Assembly: GCA_002454425.1 (NCBI GenBank) | Contig: DKIV01000015.1 | Span: forward strand, 66,774-101,559 | Reading direction: 5' to 3' | Origin: Sphingobacteriaceae bacterium UBA6709 | Lineage (GTDB): Bacteria > Bacteroidota > Bacteroidia > Sphingobacteriales > Sphingobacteriaceae | DNA: 34,786 nucleotides | Part shown: in pieces, positions 24,984 to 33,931 of the stretch | How the letters are laid out: each line of letters starts with the position of its first letter | Position numbering within the stretch: position 1 is the stretch's first letter | Notes under the pieces: generated by a model | Told to the model about the DNA's origin: nothing | The model's input: the letters and a program-made list of their open reading frames with translations, nothing else | Database searches by the model: none | Program-made: the position numbers and the translations under genes

Positions 24984-26324
24984 ATGGCGTTTCTTGCAGA
25001 CAGACAAACCTTAAAAGACATTGATCTTGCCGATCCTCAAAACTCACTGATCGTTCACAAGATCAAACAGCGCTGCAAAACTGCCGGTGCACGGAAAAAG
25101 CTTTTTTCAATGCTTGAAAAACCCTTTGATGATGCATGTAGCATTCAGTCGCGCCTGCAATGCATTCGCTTTTTCAACGCGCTGAAGGTGGAGCATCCCA
25201 TGGAAGCGGATCATATGGATTTTGTCGATTACTATATGGAATTCAAAAAGCCCTGCTTAAGGACTAATGCTTTAGATTCCCTATATGATTATTGGAAATA
25301 TCGCCTTTTCCCTAAGCAAGACTACTATCGTATCTATCGGGGCACGCAGGAAGTCATCGGCTTGCTTAAGGAATTATCGTCATTCCTGGGCGCCTTAAAG
25401 GCTGACGATTTACCGGAGGAGATCCTAAACGGCATTACAAAAGCGGAAGCTATTCTCAAACACCCGCTTATCAGCACGCATCCCAACTATAAAAAGGCTA
25501 GCTGTTTTAGGGTAAGCAAGCTTGATATATTAATGAGGCGTAAGTTACATGAGGAACTAATGGAGATCATCGACTTCTATTATACCACAGAAGTATACAA
25601 CGCGCTGGCGTCTCTCCATCGTGAGCAATCATGGTGCTTACCCGAAGTAATACAGTCAGAGGATAGCAGGATGGAAATTACAGGCTTATTCCATCCCCAA
25701 CTACTAAATCCGGTAACGAATGACTTCTCCTTCCCTGACAAGTCAAACCTATTGTTTATTACGGGACCTAATATGGCAGGAAAATCCTCCTATCTGAAAG
25801 CAACAGCGCTAGCGACCTATTTTTTTCATCTGGGCTTTCCTGTACCAGCCGCTTCCATGCAAAGCACCGTTTTCAACGGATTGTTTACTACCATAAACAT
25901 CCCCGATGATATATCTAACGGTATGAGCCACTTTAAAGCGGAATTGAACAGACTTAAGAAGATCGGCAGATCTCTTTCTGAAAGCGGAAAGCTGGTAGTT
26001 ATTCTAGACGAGCTGTTTCGTGGTACCAACAGTGGCGAAGCTCAGGAAGCCACAGAAACACTCTGCCGGCTAATGTCTACAAAAAAGCAGTCGTTCTTTA
26101 TTGTAAGCAGTCACTTTACGGTGGCTGCTGAGGCATTCAGAAATGAGCCTTCCATATCATTAATGCGCTTTGACGCGTTCTTTAAACATGACGAACTTCA
26201 TTATTCATATCACATAAGTCCTGGCATATCCACTATTCAACTGGGCATTTATTTGCTGAAAGAAGAAGGCTTATTTAAAGATTTTGAAGAGATTGCACAT
26301 GACACACAGGCCCGAAGCTATTAA
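24984..26324 (+). CDS. Soluble MutS-like ATPase
   Basis: A 446-residue protein with only the core and ATPase parts of MutS. Walker A is GPNMAGKSSYLKA (~260), the signature region is ISNGMSHFKAELNRL, and Walker B is LVVILDELFRGTN (~340), followed by SSHF as the switch His. The mismatch-recognition and connector domains are missing and there are no membrane helices. It is therefore not a mismatch-repair MutS, and the C-terminal Smr domain of MutS2 is absent too. The role is unknown. It is one of two such ATPases in this window. Confidence 0.85.
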   Translation: MAFLADRQTLKDIDLADPQNSLIVHKIKQRCKTAGARKKLFSMLEKPFDDACSIQSRLQCIRFFNALKVEHPMEADHMDFVDYYMEFKKPCLRTNALDSLYDYWKYRLFPKQDYYRIYRGTQEVIGLLKELSSFLGALKADDLPEEILNGITKAEAILKHPLISTHPNYKKASCFRVSKLDILMRRKLHEELMEIIDFYYTTEVYNALASLHREQSWCLPEVIQSEDSRMEITGLFHPQLLNPVTNDFSFPDKSNLLFITGPNMAGKSSYLKATALATYFFHLGFPVPAASMQSTVFNGLFTTINIPDDISNGMSHFKAELNRLKKIGRSLSESGKLVVILDELFRGTNSGEAQEATETLCRLMSTKKQSFFIVSSHFTVAAEAFRNEPSISLMRFDAFFKHDELHYSYHISPGISTIQLGIYLLKEEGLFKDFEEIAHDTQARSY

Positions 26325-26499
26325 AAACCAGCTTTAACGAGAGCAACATTTGGTATAAAACTGAAACCTCCACATTCAAAAAAGCGGCACTATTTTAACC
26401 ATAAAAAGCAACAGCAGGTTCAACATCATCAATATTGATATCGATCACAGAAAAATATCACAAAAATTACTTTTAACAATACTTTTCAATCAAATATGT

Positions 26500-26507
26500 T
26501 ACATTTG
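26500..26507 (+). promoter_or_regulatory. Bacteroidota-type -7 element (TACATTTG) at the desulfurase start
   Basis: TACATTTG matches TAnnTTTG but ends only six bases before the chosen ATG at 26514, so transcription might begin at or very near the start codon. It also overlaps the alternative upstream start at 26496, which argues against that start. Confidence 0.4.
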
Positions 26508-26513
26508 CAATGC

Positions 26514-27689
26514 ATGGAAACAAAGAGCGACGGCATTAAACAGCCTGTTTATCTTGATTATAATGCGACAAGTCCGATGGATGAACGGGTACTGGAGTTT
26601 ATGATTCCGTACTTCATAAATAAATTCGGCAATGCCTCTAGCAAAAACCATCAATATGGCTGGATAGCTGAGGCCGCAGTAGATCTTTCCCGTAATAATG
26701 TAGCGAAGCTGCTAAATGCAACAGAGCATGAAATAATATTCACATCTGGGGCAACAGAAGCATGTAACCTGGCCATAAAAGGCGTTTATGAAAGCTATTC
26801 TACCAAAGGCAATCATATTATTACATGCAAAACTGAACACAGTGCAATTACCGACACCTACAGATACCTTGAAATGCGCGGAGCGCGCGTGACTTACCTC
26901 CCGGTAAGTCAGGATGGTACGCTTGATATAGCTAATTTAACAGATGCTATATCAAGCGATACCATTCTAATTTCCCTCATGTATGCGAACAATGAAACGG
27001 GCCTTATACATCCCGTAAAGGAAATCTCAGATATAGCCAGAAAACATCAGGTACTATTTTTTTGTGATGCCACACAGGCTGTAGGCAAAATATCCGTGGA
27101 TGTTGAGCGCGATGGCATTGATCTTTTGGCACTCTCTGCTCATAAATTTTATGGACCCAAAGGCGTAGGTGCTTTATATGTTCGGCGGCGTTCGCCACGC
27201 GTCCGTATCGCGGCACAAATTCACGGTGGCGCGCAACAGCGCGCGCGCAGGGCTGGGACGCTCAATGTACCGGCCATAGCGGGCATGGGCAAGGCTGCCT
27301 CCCTGGCAATGGCAGAGATGGCCGCCGAGGAAAAACGCCAATTAGCACTGCGAGAAAAAATCGAAAAAGCGCTTTTAAATATTCCCGGCACCGTCATTCA
27401 CGCGGCACATACACATCGTCTCCCCCAAACCATCAATGTAAATCTCGGCATTGACAACAGTTCGCTGATCAGGGAATTAAAGAACGTTGCTCTATCTACC
27501 GGATCGGCATGCAATTCTGAGTCGAATGATATTTCTCATGTCTTGGCGGCGATGGGAATAAGCGAGGCCGAAGCACGTTCTTCTGTACGTATCAGTTTCG
27601 GAAAATTCAGCACCGAAGAAGAAATTGACTTTGCCATTAACGAAATCGAAAAAGCAATTATTAAATTGCGCGGTATTAACGCCTTCTGA
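26514..27689 (+). CDS. Cysteine desulfurase (NifS/IscS family)
   Basis: A PLP-dependent enzyme that takes sulfur from cysteine for Fe-S clusters and other thio-cofactors. The start VYLDYNATSPMDERV is typical. The PLP lysine is in SAHKFYGPKGVGALYVRR (~208), followed by HGGAQQRARRAGTLNVP. The active-site cysteine is in STGSACNSE (~332) on the mobile loop. The length of 391 residues and the SSVRISFGKFSTEEEID C-terminus fit the NifS/IscS group. An IscA-type carrier follows on the same strand after ~100 bases, so the two probably act together; no iscU scaffold is present here. Confidence 0.95.
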   Translation: METKSDGIKQPVYLDYNATSPMDERVLEFMIPYFINKFGNASSKNHQYGWIAEAAVDLSRNNVAKLLNATEHEIIFTSGATEACNLAIKGVYESYSTKGNHIITCKTEHSAITDTYRYLEMRGARVTYLPVSQDGTLDIANLTDAISSDTILISLMYANNETGLIHPVKEISDIARKHQVLFFCDATQAVGKISVDVERDGIDLLALSAHKFYGPKGVGALYVRRRSPRVRIAAQIHGGAQQRARRAGTLNVPAIAGMGKAASLAMAEMAAEEKRQLALREKIEKALLNIPGTVIHAAHTHRLPQTINVNLGIDNSSLIRELKNVALSTGSACNSESNDISHVLAAMGISEAEARSSVRISFGKFSTEEEIDFAINEIEKAIIKLRGINAF

Positions 27690-27787
27690 CAGATTTTATA
27701 TCTGTCGACCAGGCGAAAACATATTGACGGAACGAGGAGTTTAGTGTATAAACCGAACTCTTAACAACTAATAAATAGTTTGAAAGT

Positions 27788-28114
27788 ATGATAACTATAA
27801 CAGACAAGGCAAAAGGAAGAATTGATGAGTTAGTAAAAGAAGGAAATTACGATAGTGCCTATTTTCTTCGCGTGGCTGTGGAAAGCGGTGGTTGTTCCGG
27901 CCTTTCCTATAAGCTTGACTTTGACAATCAGGAGCAAAAAGGAGATCAGTTTTTTGAGGACAAGGGCATTAGAATCGCCTTAGACATCAAATCGTTCTTA
28001 TACCTCGCCGGTACAGAGCTCGATTATACCGATGGAATTGGAGGTAAAGGCTTTAACTTCCATAATCCTAACGCCAGCAGAACCTGTGCTTGCGGCGAGA
28101 GCTTCTCTGTGTAA
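27788..28114 (+). CDS. IscA/HesB-type Fe-S carrier
   Basis: A 108-residue A-type Fe-S carrier that receives clusters and passes them to target proteins. The three conserved cysteines are present: Cys36 in VESGGCSGLSY and Cys100/Cys102 in RTCACGESF. The length is standard. It lies downstream of the cysteine desulfurase and ahead of a strong terminator, which supports a two-gene Fe-S assembly unit. Confidence 0.95.
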   Translation: MITITDKAKGRIDELVKEGNYDSAYFLRVAVESGGCSGLSYKLDFDNQEQKGDQFFEDKGIRIALDIKSFLYLAGTELDYTDGIGGKGFNFHNPNASRTCACGESFSV

Positions 28115-28151
28115 GCATCTCCACAAGGGTACTTTATTACAATGATTTTTA

Positions 28152-28159
28152 TATATTTG
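28152..28159 (+). promoter_or_regulatory. TATATTTG motif just before a terminator hairpin
   Basis: TATATTTG matches TAnnTTTG but is followed after three bases by a terminator stem, so any transcript from it would end at once. It may be chance, because the region is AT-rich. Confidence 0.25.
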
Positions 28160-28162
28160 TGC

Positions 28163-28187
28163 AAAAGGGCTTCAGGCCCTTTTTTTA
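28163..28187 (+). terminator. Intrinsic terminator after the IscA-type gene
   Basis: An 8-bp stem (28163-28170 with 28176-28183), a 5-base loop and a following T-run. It lies ~50 bases after the stop at 28114. Confidence 0.85.
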
Positions 28188-28319
28188 TTGAAAGCGAACA
28201 AGATCAAATTTAATCATCTTAAATACTGCCAGATACCGGGTAATAGACGCTGGTGATCCCTGGCAGTAGGCATGCTTTCACAGATATTTTACGTATATTC
28301 ATTGTTAAAATCAATTTAA

Positions 28320-30230
28320 ATGAATTTGAAAGGTGAATTCAGCACAGTTCCGGACTTGCTGAGGAACGTGGTAAAAAACATTCATCCTGAAACGAATACC
28401 TTCCTCATACATAAAGAAGATGGCTTATGGAAGGAGATCTCATTCAAAGAAACTCTTCAGAAAGCAGATGCCATTTCGGCCTACCTTTTATGTAATGGCA
28501 TAAAAAAGGGAGATCGTATAGGCTTTATCATTGACAATTCCCCGGAATATATTTTTTATGATCAGGCCTTACAGCAAATTGGCTGCGCTAACGTATCAAT
28601 ATATCCCACACTTGCTGAACACGAGATCGAGTATATTATTAACGATGCCGAAATTCGTTGTTTGCTGGTCGGCACACCTTTTCTATTACGAAAAGTATTA
28701 AAAATCGCCAATAATTGCGCCTCATTAGAGCGTATTATCATAGCCTTTCCGGTACCTGAAAAGATTACCGACGGACAGCAACCCGATGCGGGTCTGATAT
28801 CTTTCGATGATATGCTCGCCGAAGGAGTAGCCCTGTTGCCGCAGTATCAGCGACAAATTGCCGCGTGCCGCGAGGCTGTACTTCCTTCCGATTTATCGGC
28901 ATTAATATATACCTCCGGAACCACGGGCATTCCTAAAGGTGTGATGCTTAGTCATCATAATTTTATTGAAAACGTCATTGCTTCGCTTGAGCAGATTCCC
29001 GTAGTAAGCAACGATGAGACCTTCCTGTCGTTCCTTCCGCTATCACATGTGTTCGAACGCACAGCAACGTATCATATATGTGCCGCCAAGGGATGTAAAA
29101 TTGCTTTCTCGCAAAGTTTAGAGCTCCTGGCCCGCAATATGGAGGAAGTAAAGCCTACCTTCATGAATTGTGTGCCACGCCTGCTGGAACGTATTTACGA
29201 CCGCGCCACTAAATCGGCGACACAAAGCGGAGGTATGAAAGCCCGTATTTTCAATTGGGCAATCAGCATCGGTGAGAAATACAGAAAGGAGAAAGAATCC
29301 GGGCGTCAGCCCAGCGCATTGCTGTCGGCACAACGAAAGCTGGCAGACAAACTTGTATTCTCCAAAATCAGAGCTAAGACCGGGGGCCGTCTGCGCGCCT
29401 TACTGTCCGGAGGAGCTGCCCTGCCTAAGAATGTGGGTGAGTTCTTCGGAAATCTTAACATCAGAGTATTAGAGGGCTTTGGCCTCACCGAGACCTCTCC
29501 TATCATGTCTATCACGGAATTTAATCGCCAGGTGTATGGCACGGTAGGCCGCATTATTCCTCGTATCGAGGTAGGTATTCAGGATCCTGACACGAAAAAA
29601 ATCTATACCGTACAAACTCATGAGAGCTTTGATCCTGAATTTGAATCGCCGGAAGGTGAGATCATCGTCAGAGGACATTGTGTAATGAAGGGATACTGGA
29701 ATAAACCGGAGGAAACAGCCCTTGTTATTGATAAGGAAGGATGGTTCCATACCGGCGACGTGGGTCAGTTTTATCGCGGAAATCTTAAAATTACAGACCG
29801 CATAAAAAACATCCTTGTAAACTCTTATGGTAAGAACATCTATCCTACCCCCGTGGAGAATACCTATCTAAAGAGTGGTAAGATTGACCAGATTTTCCTC
29901 ATTGGTGATAAAAGGGACTACGTTACCGCGATTGTTGTACCATCCAGGGAAAGTGTTCAGGAGCAGTTTCAGCTACCCGAAAGCTTCTTCAATGAATCCT
30001 CCTTATTTATTGACGATAAGGAAATTATTGACTGGCTGGCACGCGACATCAAAAAATACTCTAACGAGCTTGCTAAGTTTGAACGCATAAAGAATTTCAA
30101 GGTCAAACGCCAGCCCTTCACCATGGAAGCGGGCGAAATGACACCATCGTTAAAAGCTAAGCGAAAAGTTATTGAGAAGAAATATGCCGCGGATATAGAG
30201 TTGCTCTATACCGAAGAGCAGCAGGATTAA
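28320..30230 (+). CDS. Long-chain acyl-CoA synthetase (AMP-forming)
   Basis: Activates fatty acids to acyl-CoA using ATP. The 636-residue protein has the AMP-binding motif ALIYTSGTTGIPKGVMLSHH, the acyl-binding/A5 motif GFGLTETSPIMS, and GWFHTGDVGQF plus ITDRIKNILVNSYGKNI near the C-terminus (A7/A8, with the conserved C-terminal lysine later). The layout matches the long-chain FadD15/FACL type common in Bacteroidota. ATG 28320 directly begins family-like sequence. It is separated from the Fe-S genes by a terminator and has no obvious -7 motif close by. Confidence 0.93.
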   Translation: MNLKGEFSTVPDLLRNVVKNIHPETNTFLIHKEDGLWKEISFKETLQKADAISAYLLCNGIKKGDRIGFIIDNSPEYIFYDQALQQIGCANVSIYPTLAEHEIEYIINDAEIRCLLVGTPFLLRKVLKIANNCASLERIIIAFPVPEKITDGQQPDAGLISFDDMLAEGVALLPQYQRQIAACREAVLPSDLSALIYTSGTTGIPKGVMLSHHNFIENVIASLEQIPVVSNDETFLSFLPLSHVFERTATYHICAAKGCKIAFSQSLELLARNMEEVKPTFMNCVPRLLERIYDRATKSATQSGGMKARIFNWAISIGEKYRKEKESGRQPSALLSAQRKLADKLVFSKIRAKTGGRLRALLSGGAALPKNVGEFFGNLNIRVLEGFGLTETSPIMSITEFNRQVYGTVGRIIPRIEVGIQDPDTKKIYTVQTHESFDPEFESPEGEIIVRGHCVMKGYWNKPEETALVIDKEGWFHTGDVGQFYRGNLKITDRIKNILVNSYGKNIYPTPVENTYLKSGKIDQIFLIGDKRDYVTAIVVPSRESVQEQFQLPESFFNESSLFIDDKEIIDWLARDIKKYSNELAKFERIKNFKVKRQPFTMEAGEMTPSLKAKRKVIEKKYAADIELLYTEEQQD

Positions 30231-30284
30231 TAACTTAGCTGAAGGCTGATAGCTAAAAAAAGCTTCTTACACGCTGTATTTATT

Positions 30285-30292
30285 TATATTTG
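30285..30292 (+). promoter_or_regulatory. Bacteroidota-type -7 element (TATATTTG) for lysS
   Basis: TATATTTG matches TAnnTTTG and lies ~90 bases before the lysS ATG. A perfect 16-bp hairpin begins two bases after it. Confidence 0.5.
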
Positions 30293-30293
30293 C

Positions 30294-30328
30294 GAAAAAT
30301 TTCATTATCTCTGATAATGAAATTTTTC
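30294..30328 (+). repeat. Perfect 16-bp hairpin in the lysS leader
   Basis: 30294-30309 pairs without mismatch with 30313-30328 around a 3-base loop (TCT). It sits 64 bases after the acyl-CoA synthetase stop and 52 bases before lysS, directly after a -7 motif. It is AU-rich and is followed by CGTGAGGC, not by T. A smaller stem (GGCTT/AAGCC, 30333-30346) follows. It could be a 5'-end stabiliser or attenuator of lysS, or a poor terminator of the gene before. Confidence 0.7.
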
Positions 30329-30380
30329 GTGAGGCTTTTTGAAGCCTTAAAACATATTTTTCATAAATTTTACCATAATC

Positions 30381-32099
30381 ATGATAGGATTGTCCGAACA
30401 GGAAATTATACGCCGGGAGTCATTACAACAACTCAGGCAGCTGGGAATAGAGCCTTATCCGGCTGAATCGTTTCCGGTAAACGTAACAGCGCAGGATATA
30501 AATGCCAACTACGAAAGAGACAAAACTTCATATAAAAATATCAGTTTTGCCGGCAGAATTATGACTCGCCGTATCATGGGCAGTGCCTCTTTTGTGGAAC
30601 TGCAAGATGCGGGCGGTCGTATCCAGGTGTACATAAAAAGGGATGAGATATGCCCTTCAGAAGATAAAACCTTATACAATACCGTATTTAAAAAGTTGCT
30701 TGATATCGGCGATATCATCGGTGTTAAAGGATATGTGTTCACCACCCAAACCGGAGAGATTTCTATCCACGCTTTGGAACTGGTAATTCTTTCCAAGTCC
30801 TTAAAACCGCTGCCCGTAGTTAAGCGTGATGAGCAGGGGAATGTTTTCGATGGATTTACCGATCCTGAGTTACGCTACCGTCAGCGCTACGTTGACCTTA
30901 CCGTGAACCCGGAATTAAAGAAGATCTTTATCAACCGTTCGAAGGTGATCAACACCATGCGCTCATTCTTCGATACACATGGATGGATGGAGGTGGAAAC
31001 CCCTATTCTTCAGGCCGTACACGGCGGCGCCGCGGCACGTCCCTTCAAAACGCACCACAATACCCTCGATATGCCTTTATATCTGCGTATTGCTAATGAG
31101 CTCTATCTGAAGCGTCTTATTGTCGCAGGTTTTGATGGCGTATACGAGTTTGGTAAAATGTTCCGCAATGAAGGAATGGACAGGACGCATAATCCGGAGT
31201 TTACCAGTGTAGAGATTTATGTTGCCTATCGCGACTATATATGGATGATGGAAATGACCGAGCAGTGCCTCGAAAAAGTCGCTATGACCATTCACGGGCA
31301 ATCAGTGGTTCCGGTAGCTGAACATCAGATCGACTTTGCCGGTCCTTATGAGCGCCTGACCATGTTCGACTCTATTAAGAAATATACAGGTATTGATGTT
31401 TCTGAGTTAGATGAAGCAGGACTCCGTAAAGTATGCGCCGACCTCGGTATCGAAGTTGATGCTTCCATGGGAAAAGGTAAGCTTATTGACGAGATCTTCG
31501 GCGAGAAAGTCGAAGCTAATTTAATACAACCAACCTTCATTACTGACTATCCTGTGGAAATGACGCCACTCGCAAAGAAACACCGTACCAAAGAAGGTCT
31601 GGTGGAGCGCTTTGAGCTGTTTGTAAATGGTAAGGAAATCGCTAATGCTTATTCTGAGCTGAACGATCCTATTGATCAGCGCGCGCGTCTGGAAAATCAG
31701 CTCTTATTAGCCGATCGTGGTGATGAAGAAGCGATGGCCATGGATGAGGACTTCCTCAGAGCTTTAGAATATGGCATGCCTCCTACTGCGGGACTCGGCG
31801 TAGGTATCGACCGTCTGGTGATGCTTATGACGAACCAAAGCACCATTCAGGAAGTATTATTCTTCCCGCAGATGCGCCCGGAGAAAAAACAGAAAGTAGC
31901 ATCAGTGGAGGACTTCGTTGCCATTGGGGTTCCTGCAGAATGGGTGCCTGTACTTAGTAAGATGGGCTTTAATACCATTGAAGAATTGAAAGCCGCTGCT
32001 CCTAACAAGGTATTTAACGACCTTGGAGGTATGCGTAAAAAGCTAAAGCTTGATATTGTCATCCCTGCAAAGGAAGTTGTGCTGAGCTGGTTTGAATAA
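30381..32099 (+). CDS. lysS: Lysyl-tRNA synthetase (class II)
   Basis: Charges tRNA-Lys. The N-terminal OB-fold anticodon-binding domain (residues ~1-150) is followed by the class II core: motif 2 FGKMFRNEGMDRTHNPEFTS and motif 3 GLGVGIDRLVMLMTN. 572 residues is longer than the ~505 of E. coli LysS. The extra ~65 C-terminal residues after FFPQMRPEKK (including LSKMGFNTIEELKAAAP) look like a helical, helix-hairpin-helix-type extension, which I recall as usual in Bacteroidota. It is preceded by a structured leader and followed by a strong terminator. Normally essential. Confidence 0.97.
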   Translation: MIGLSEQEIIRRESLQQLRQLGIEPYPAESFPVNVTAQDINANYERDKTSYKNISFAGRIMTRRIMGSASFVELQDAGGRIQVYIKRDEICPSEDKTLYNTVFKKLLDIGDIIGVKGYVFTTQTGEISIHALELVILSKSLKPLPVVKRDEQGNVFDGFTDPELRYRQRYVDLTVNPELKKIFINRSKVINTMRSFFDTHGWMEVETPILQAVHGGAAARPFKTHHNTLDMPLYLRIANELYLKRLIVAGFDGVYEFGKMFRNEGMDRTHNPEFTSVEIYVAYRDYIWMMEMTEQCLEKVAMTIHGQSVVPVAEHQIDFAGPYERLTMFDSIKKYTGIDVSELDEAGLRKVCADLGIEVDASMGKGKLIDEIFGEKVEANLIQPTFITDYPVEMTPLAKKHRTKEGLVERFELFVNGKEIANAYSELNDPIDQRARLENQLLLADRGDEEAMAMDEDFLRALEYGMPPTAGLGVGIDRLVMLMTNQSTIQEVLFFPQMRPEKKQKVASVEDFVAIGVPAEWVPVLSKMGFNTIEELKAAAPNKVFNDLGGMRKKLKLDIVIPAKEVVLSWFE

Positions 32100-32151
32100 A
32101 TAGAAGGCGCGGTATAACAAGAAAAAAGCGCCCCAATATTCCTCTTAATAG

Positions 32152-32186
32152 AAGGAGTGGAAAGCACCTGTTTTCCACTCCTTTTT
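32152..32186 (+). terminator. Intrinsic terminator after lysS
   Basis: A 12-bp perfect stem (32152-32163 with 32172-32183), an 8-base loop and a T-run. It marks the end of the core-gene block; DNA to its right is accessory in character. Confidence 0.88.
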
Positions 32187-32322
32187 CGTATCCATAAACA
32201 GGACTCGCGTCATACTAATACGCCTACGCCACTTCGCAAAATTCCCCCCCTATCGCTACGCTCTAATTCCTCTACGCTCAATTCTGGCTTTCCTCATTCT
32301 GCACGTTTTGGTGTTTAGAGAA

Positions 32323-33276
32323 TCAAAGCTTCTTAAAATGAGTTCTTATCGTTTTAAGAATAACATCGAAATCTGGTTGCCCATTGTAGTACAGACTTGA
32401 AGTTTCCTGATACCGCTTTCGATAATCATTTTTGACCGTTGTATCACTAAGTAAAAAAGCCTGGTTTTCGGCTATTTGAATCTCAAAATCTGCTGTCGGA
32501 AATCTTCTTTTTTTATGCTCATGATATTCCGCTGTTCCGATAAACTGTAGCACCTCATCATTGGATAAAAGACAATAAACATCATAATACTGGCGCATAA
32601 AATTAGGTCGATCCCCTTTCCCTTCTCTTTCCTGCCGATATTTGGTTGCTATAGTTTGTAGTTTTTCGACCAACGTATACCCCGGATGATAACAGGCTAT
32701 ATCTACGGCTCGGTTGTCGATGACGGCAATATTGGATTGTCCAGCTCTTTCATAAGCCCAGGAACTGATCGTAATTTCCCGATTCGGTGTTACGCTGTCA
32801 AATCCTGCTTCCAGTAAAATTCCATCTTTTAAGACGGCAATCTTATCTACAGCATTATCATAATATAGTCGAATTCCGGCGCTACGATAAGCTCTCTCAT
32901 CATCGAAATTCGTATCTCGTTCAACACTTGTAATCCCGCTGATTGAGATCGTTTCCGCCAAGCTATTATAAAATGCTTTCCTGGCTTCAACGTTTTTAGG
33001 CTTAGCATTATTAGGATTCTCATTGATACCAAACTCTTCGTCCGGTTTAATATGAATATCGATATCTTCGGAGAATCGATCGATTATACCGTAGCCCTTT
33101 GACAAGGAAGTCCCCCCTTTGAGTTCAAATTGAAAGCCCTGGAGTTTCAATCCGTATAGCACATGCATGATCCAGTAATCTTTTTCTACCAAGCCAGCTG
33201 CAATGCCCGTTTCCTCTTCTATGATCCTTAAAAGAGCCGTAAAGTCTTCGTGGTTGTGAAGATAATCAGTAGGCAT
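32323..33276 (-). CDS. AbiEii-type nucleotidyltransferase toxin
   Basis: A 317-residue member of the AbiEii/nucleotidyltransferase toxin family (type IV toxin-antitoxin systems; relatives modify tRNA or other targets and cause growth arrest upon phage infection). The nucleotidyltransferase core is plain: ELKGGTSLSKG (GG-T/S-x-LS) and RFSEDIDIHI (Asp71, Asp73), with the helper lysine region LVEKLQTIATKYRQ. ATG 33276 is preferred: GGAGGGTGG lies upstream and it overlaps the antitoxin stop by 11 bases. It is coupled to AbiEi and lies next to the right arm, an accessory setting. Confidence 0.88.
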   Translation of the reverse strand: MPTDYLHNHEDFTALLRIIEEETGIAAGLVEKDYWIMHVLYGLKLQGFQFELKGGTSLSKGYGIIDRFSEDIDIHIKPDEEFGINENPNNAKPKNVEARKAFYNSLAETISISGITSVERDTNFDDERAYRSAGIRLYYDNAVDKIAVLKDGILLEAGFDSVTPNREITISSWAYERAGQSNIAVIDNRAVDIACYHPGYTLVEKLQTIATKYRQEREGKGDRPNFMRQYYDVYCLLSNDEVLQFIGTAEYHEHKKRRFPTADFEIQIAENQAFLLSDTTVKNDYRKRYQETSSLYYNGQPDFDVILKTIRTHFKKL

Positions 33277-33862
33277 GATGAGAACCACCCTCCAACAGCA
33301 TGGATGCAAAAATCTTTTTTGTCTTCGCGCTACCATAGGCAGAAATTGTCTTCTTTAAACTTTTCATGTCAAATAACGAAAGCTTAGATGACAAGCTCTT
33401 TAAAACATCCTGTTGATCTTCCGCCAGTTTATCAAGATTGTTGACTAAATCAACCGCAAGGTATTCCGGTGTTACTTTACTTGGAAAATGGGGTTTACGT
33501 TGAAAAAAGAACCTACGATTTCCGAACATTACTTCACCATGCCGCTTATTATTATAAACAATACGCGTATTATAAAGCTGTGTTGTCCCTACGCCCAATC
33601 GGTTATAGAGATTTGGCGACATAAGCAAAAAGCGATTATCTTCTAAGTATTTTCTTATCAGTTCTTCTTCACTGGCGGGAGTCGGCCCGAATGAAGAAAG
33701 TTCAGGATAATGATACATTCCAGGAGCAACTTTATGTAGCGTTCCATCTTCGACCAAAGTTTTCAAGTCACGATCGACCGATTTAGACCATTGATCTAAA
33801 TGTTTACGGCGATAAACTTTCCCCCGTTTTAAATGGCTTTTCAATTCATTCAACTTTGACAT
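33266..33862 (-). CDS. AbiEi-like antitoxin / transcriptional repressor
   Basis: A 198-residue protein with an N-terminal winged helix (residues ~1-65: NELKSHLKRGKVYRRKHLDQ, then SVDRDLKTLVEDGTLHKVAPGMYHY), followed by a domain typical of AbiEi/DUF6088 antitoxins. Such proteins bind DNA upstream of their own operon and repress it, which holds the toxin level down. ATG 33862 is chosen because its reading starts with the helix and is preceded by GGGAAAAGAG; longer starts at 33874 and 33943 are possible. Its stop overlaps the toxin start by 11 bases, indicating coupled translation. Confidence 0.85.
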   Translation of the reverse strand: MSKLNELKSHLKRGKVYRRKHLDQWSKSVDRDLKTLVEDGTLHKVAPGMYHYPELSSFGPTPASEEELIRKYLEDNRFLLMSPNLYNRLGVGTTQLYNTRIVYNNKRHGEVMFGNRRFFFQRKPHFPSKVTPEYLAVDLVNNLDKLAEDQQDVLKSLSSKLSLFDMKSLKKTISAYGSAKTKKIFASMLLEGGSHHAY

Positions 33863-33880
33863 CTCTTTTCCCATTCTGTA

Positions 33881-33909
33881 ATTATACCATGATCCAGCTC
33901 TTATTGCAA
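33881..33909 (-). promoter_or_regulatory. Sigma70-like promoter TTGCAA-17-TATAAT for abiE
   Basis: On the minus strand TTGCAA (33909-33904) and TATAAT (33886-33881) are separated by exactly 17 bases, with the ATG 18 bases after the -10 box. This is a proteobacterial/firmicute-style promoter, unlike the TAnnTTTG sites of the core genes. Confidence 0.55.
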
Positions 33910-33931
33910 GAATGTTTATCCAAAATTCATG

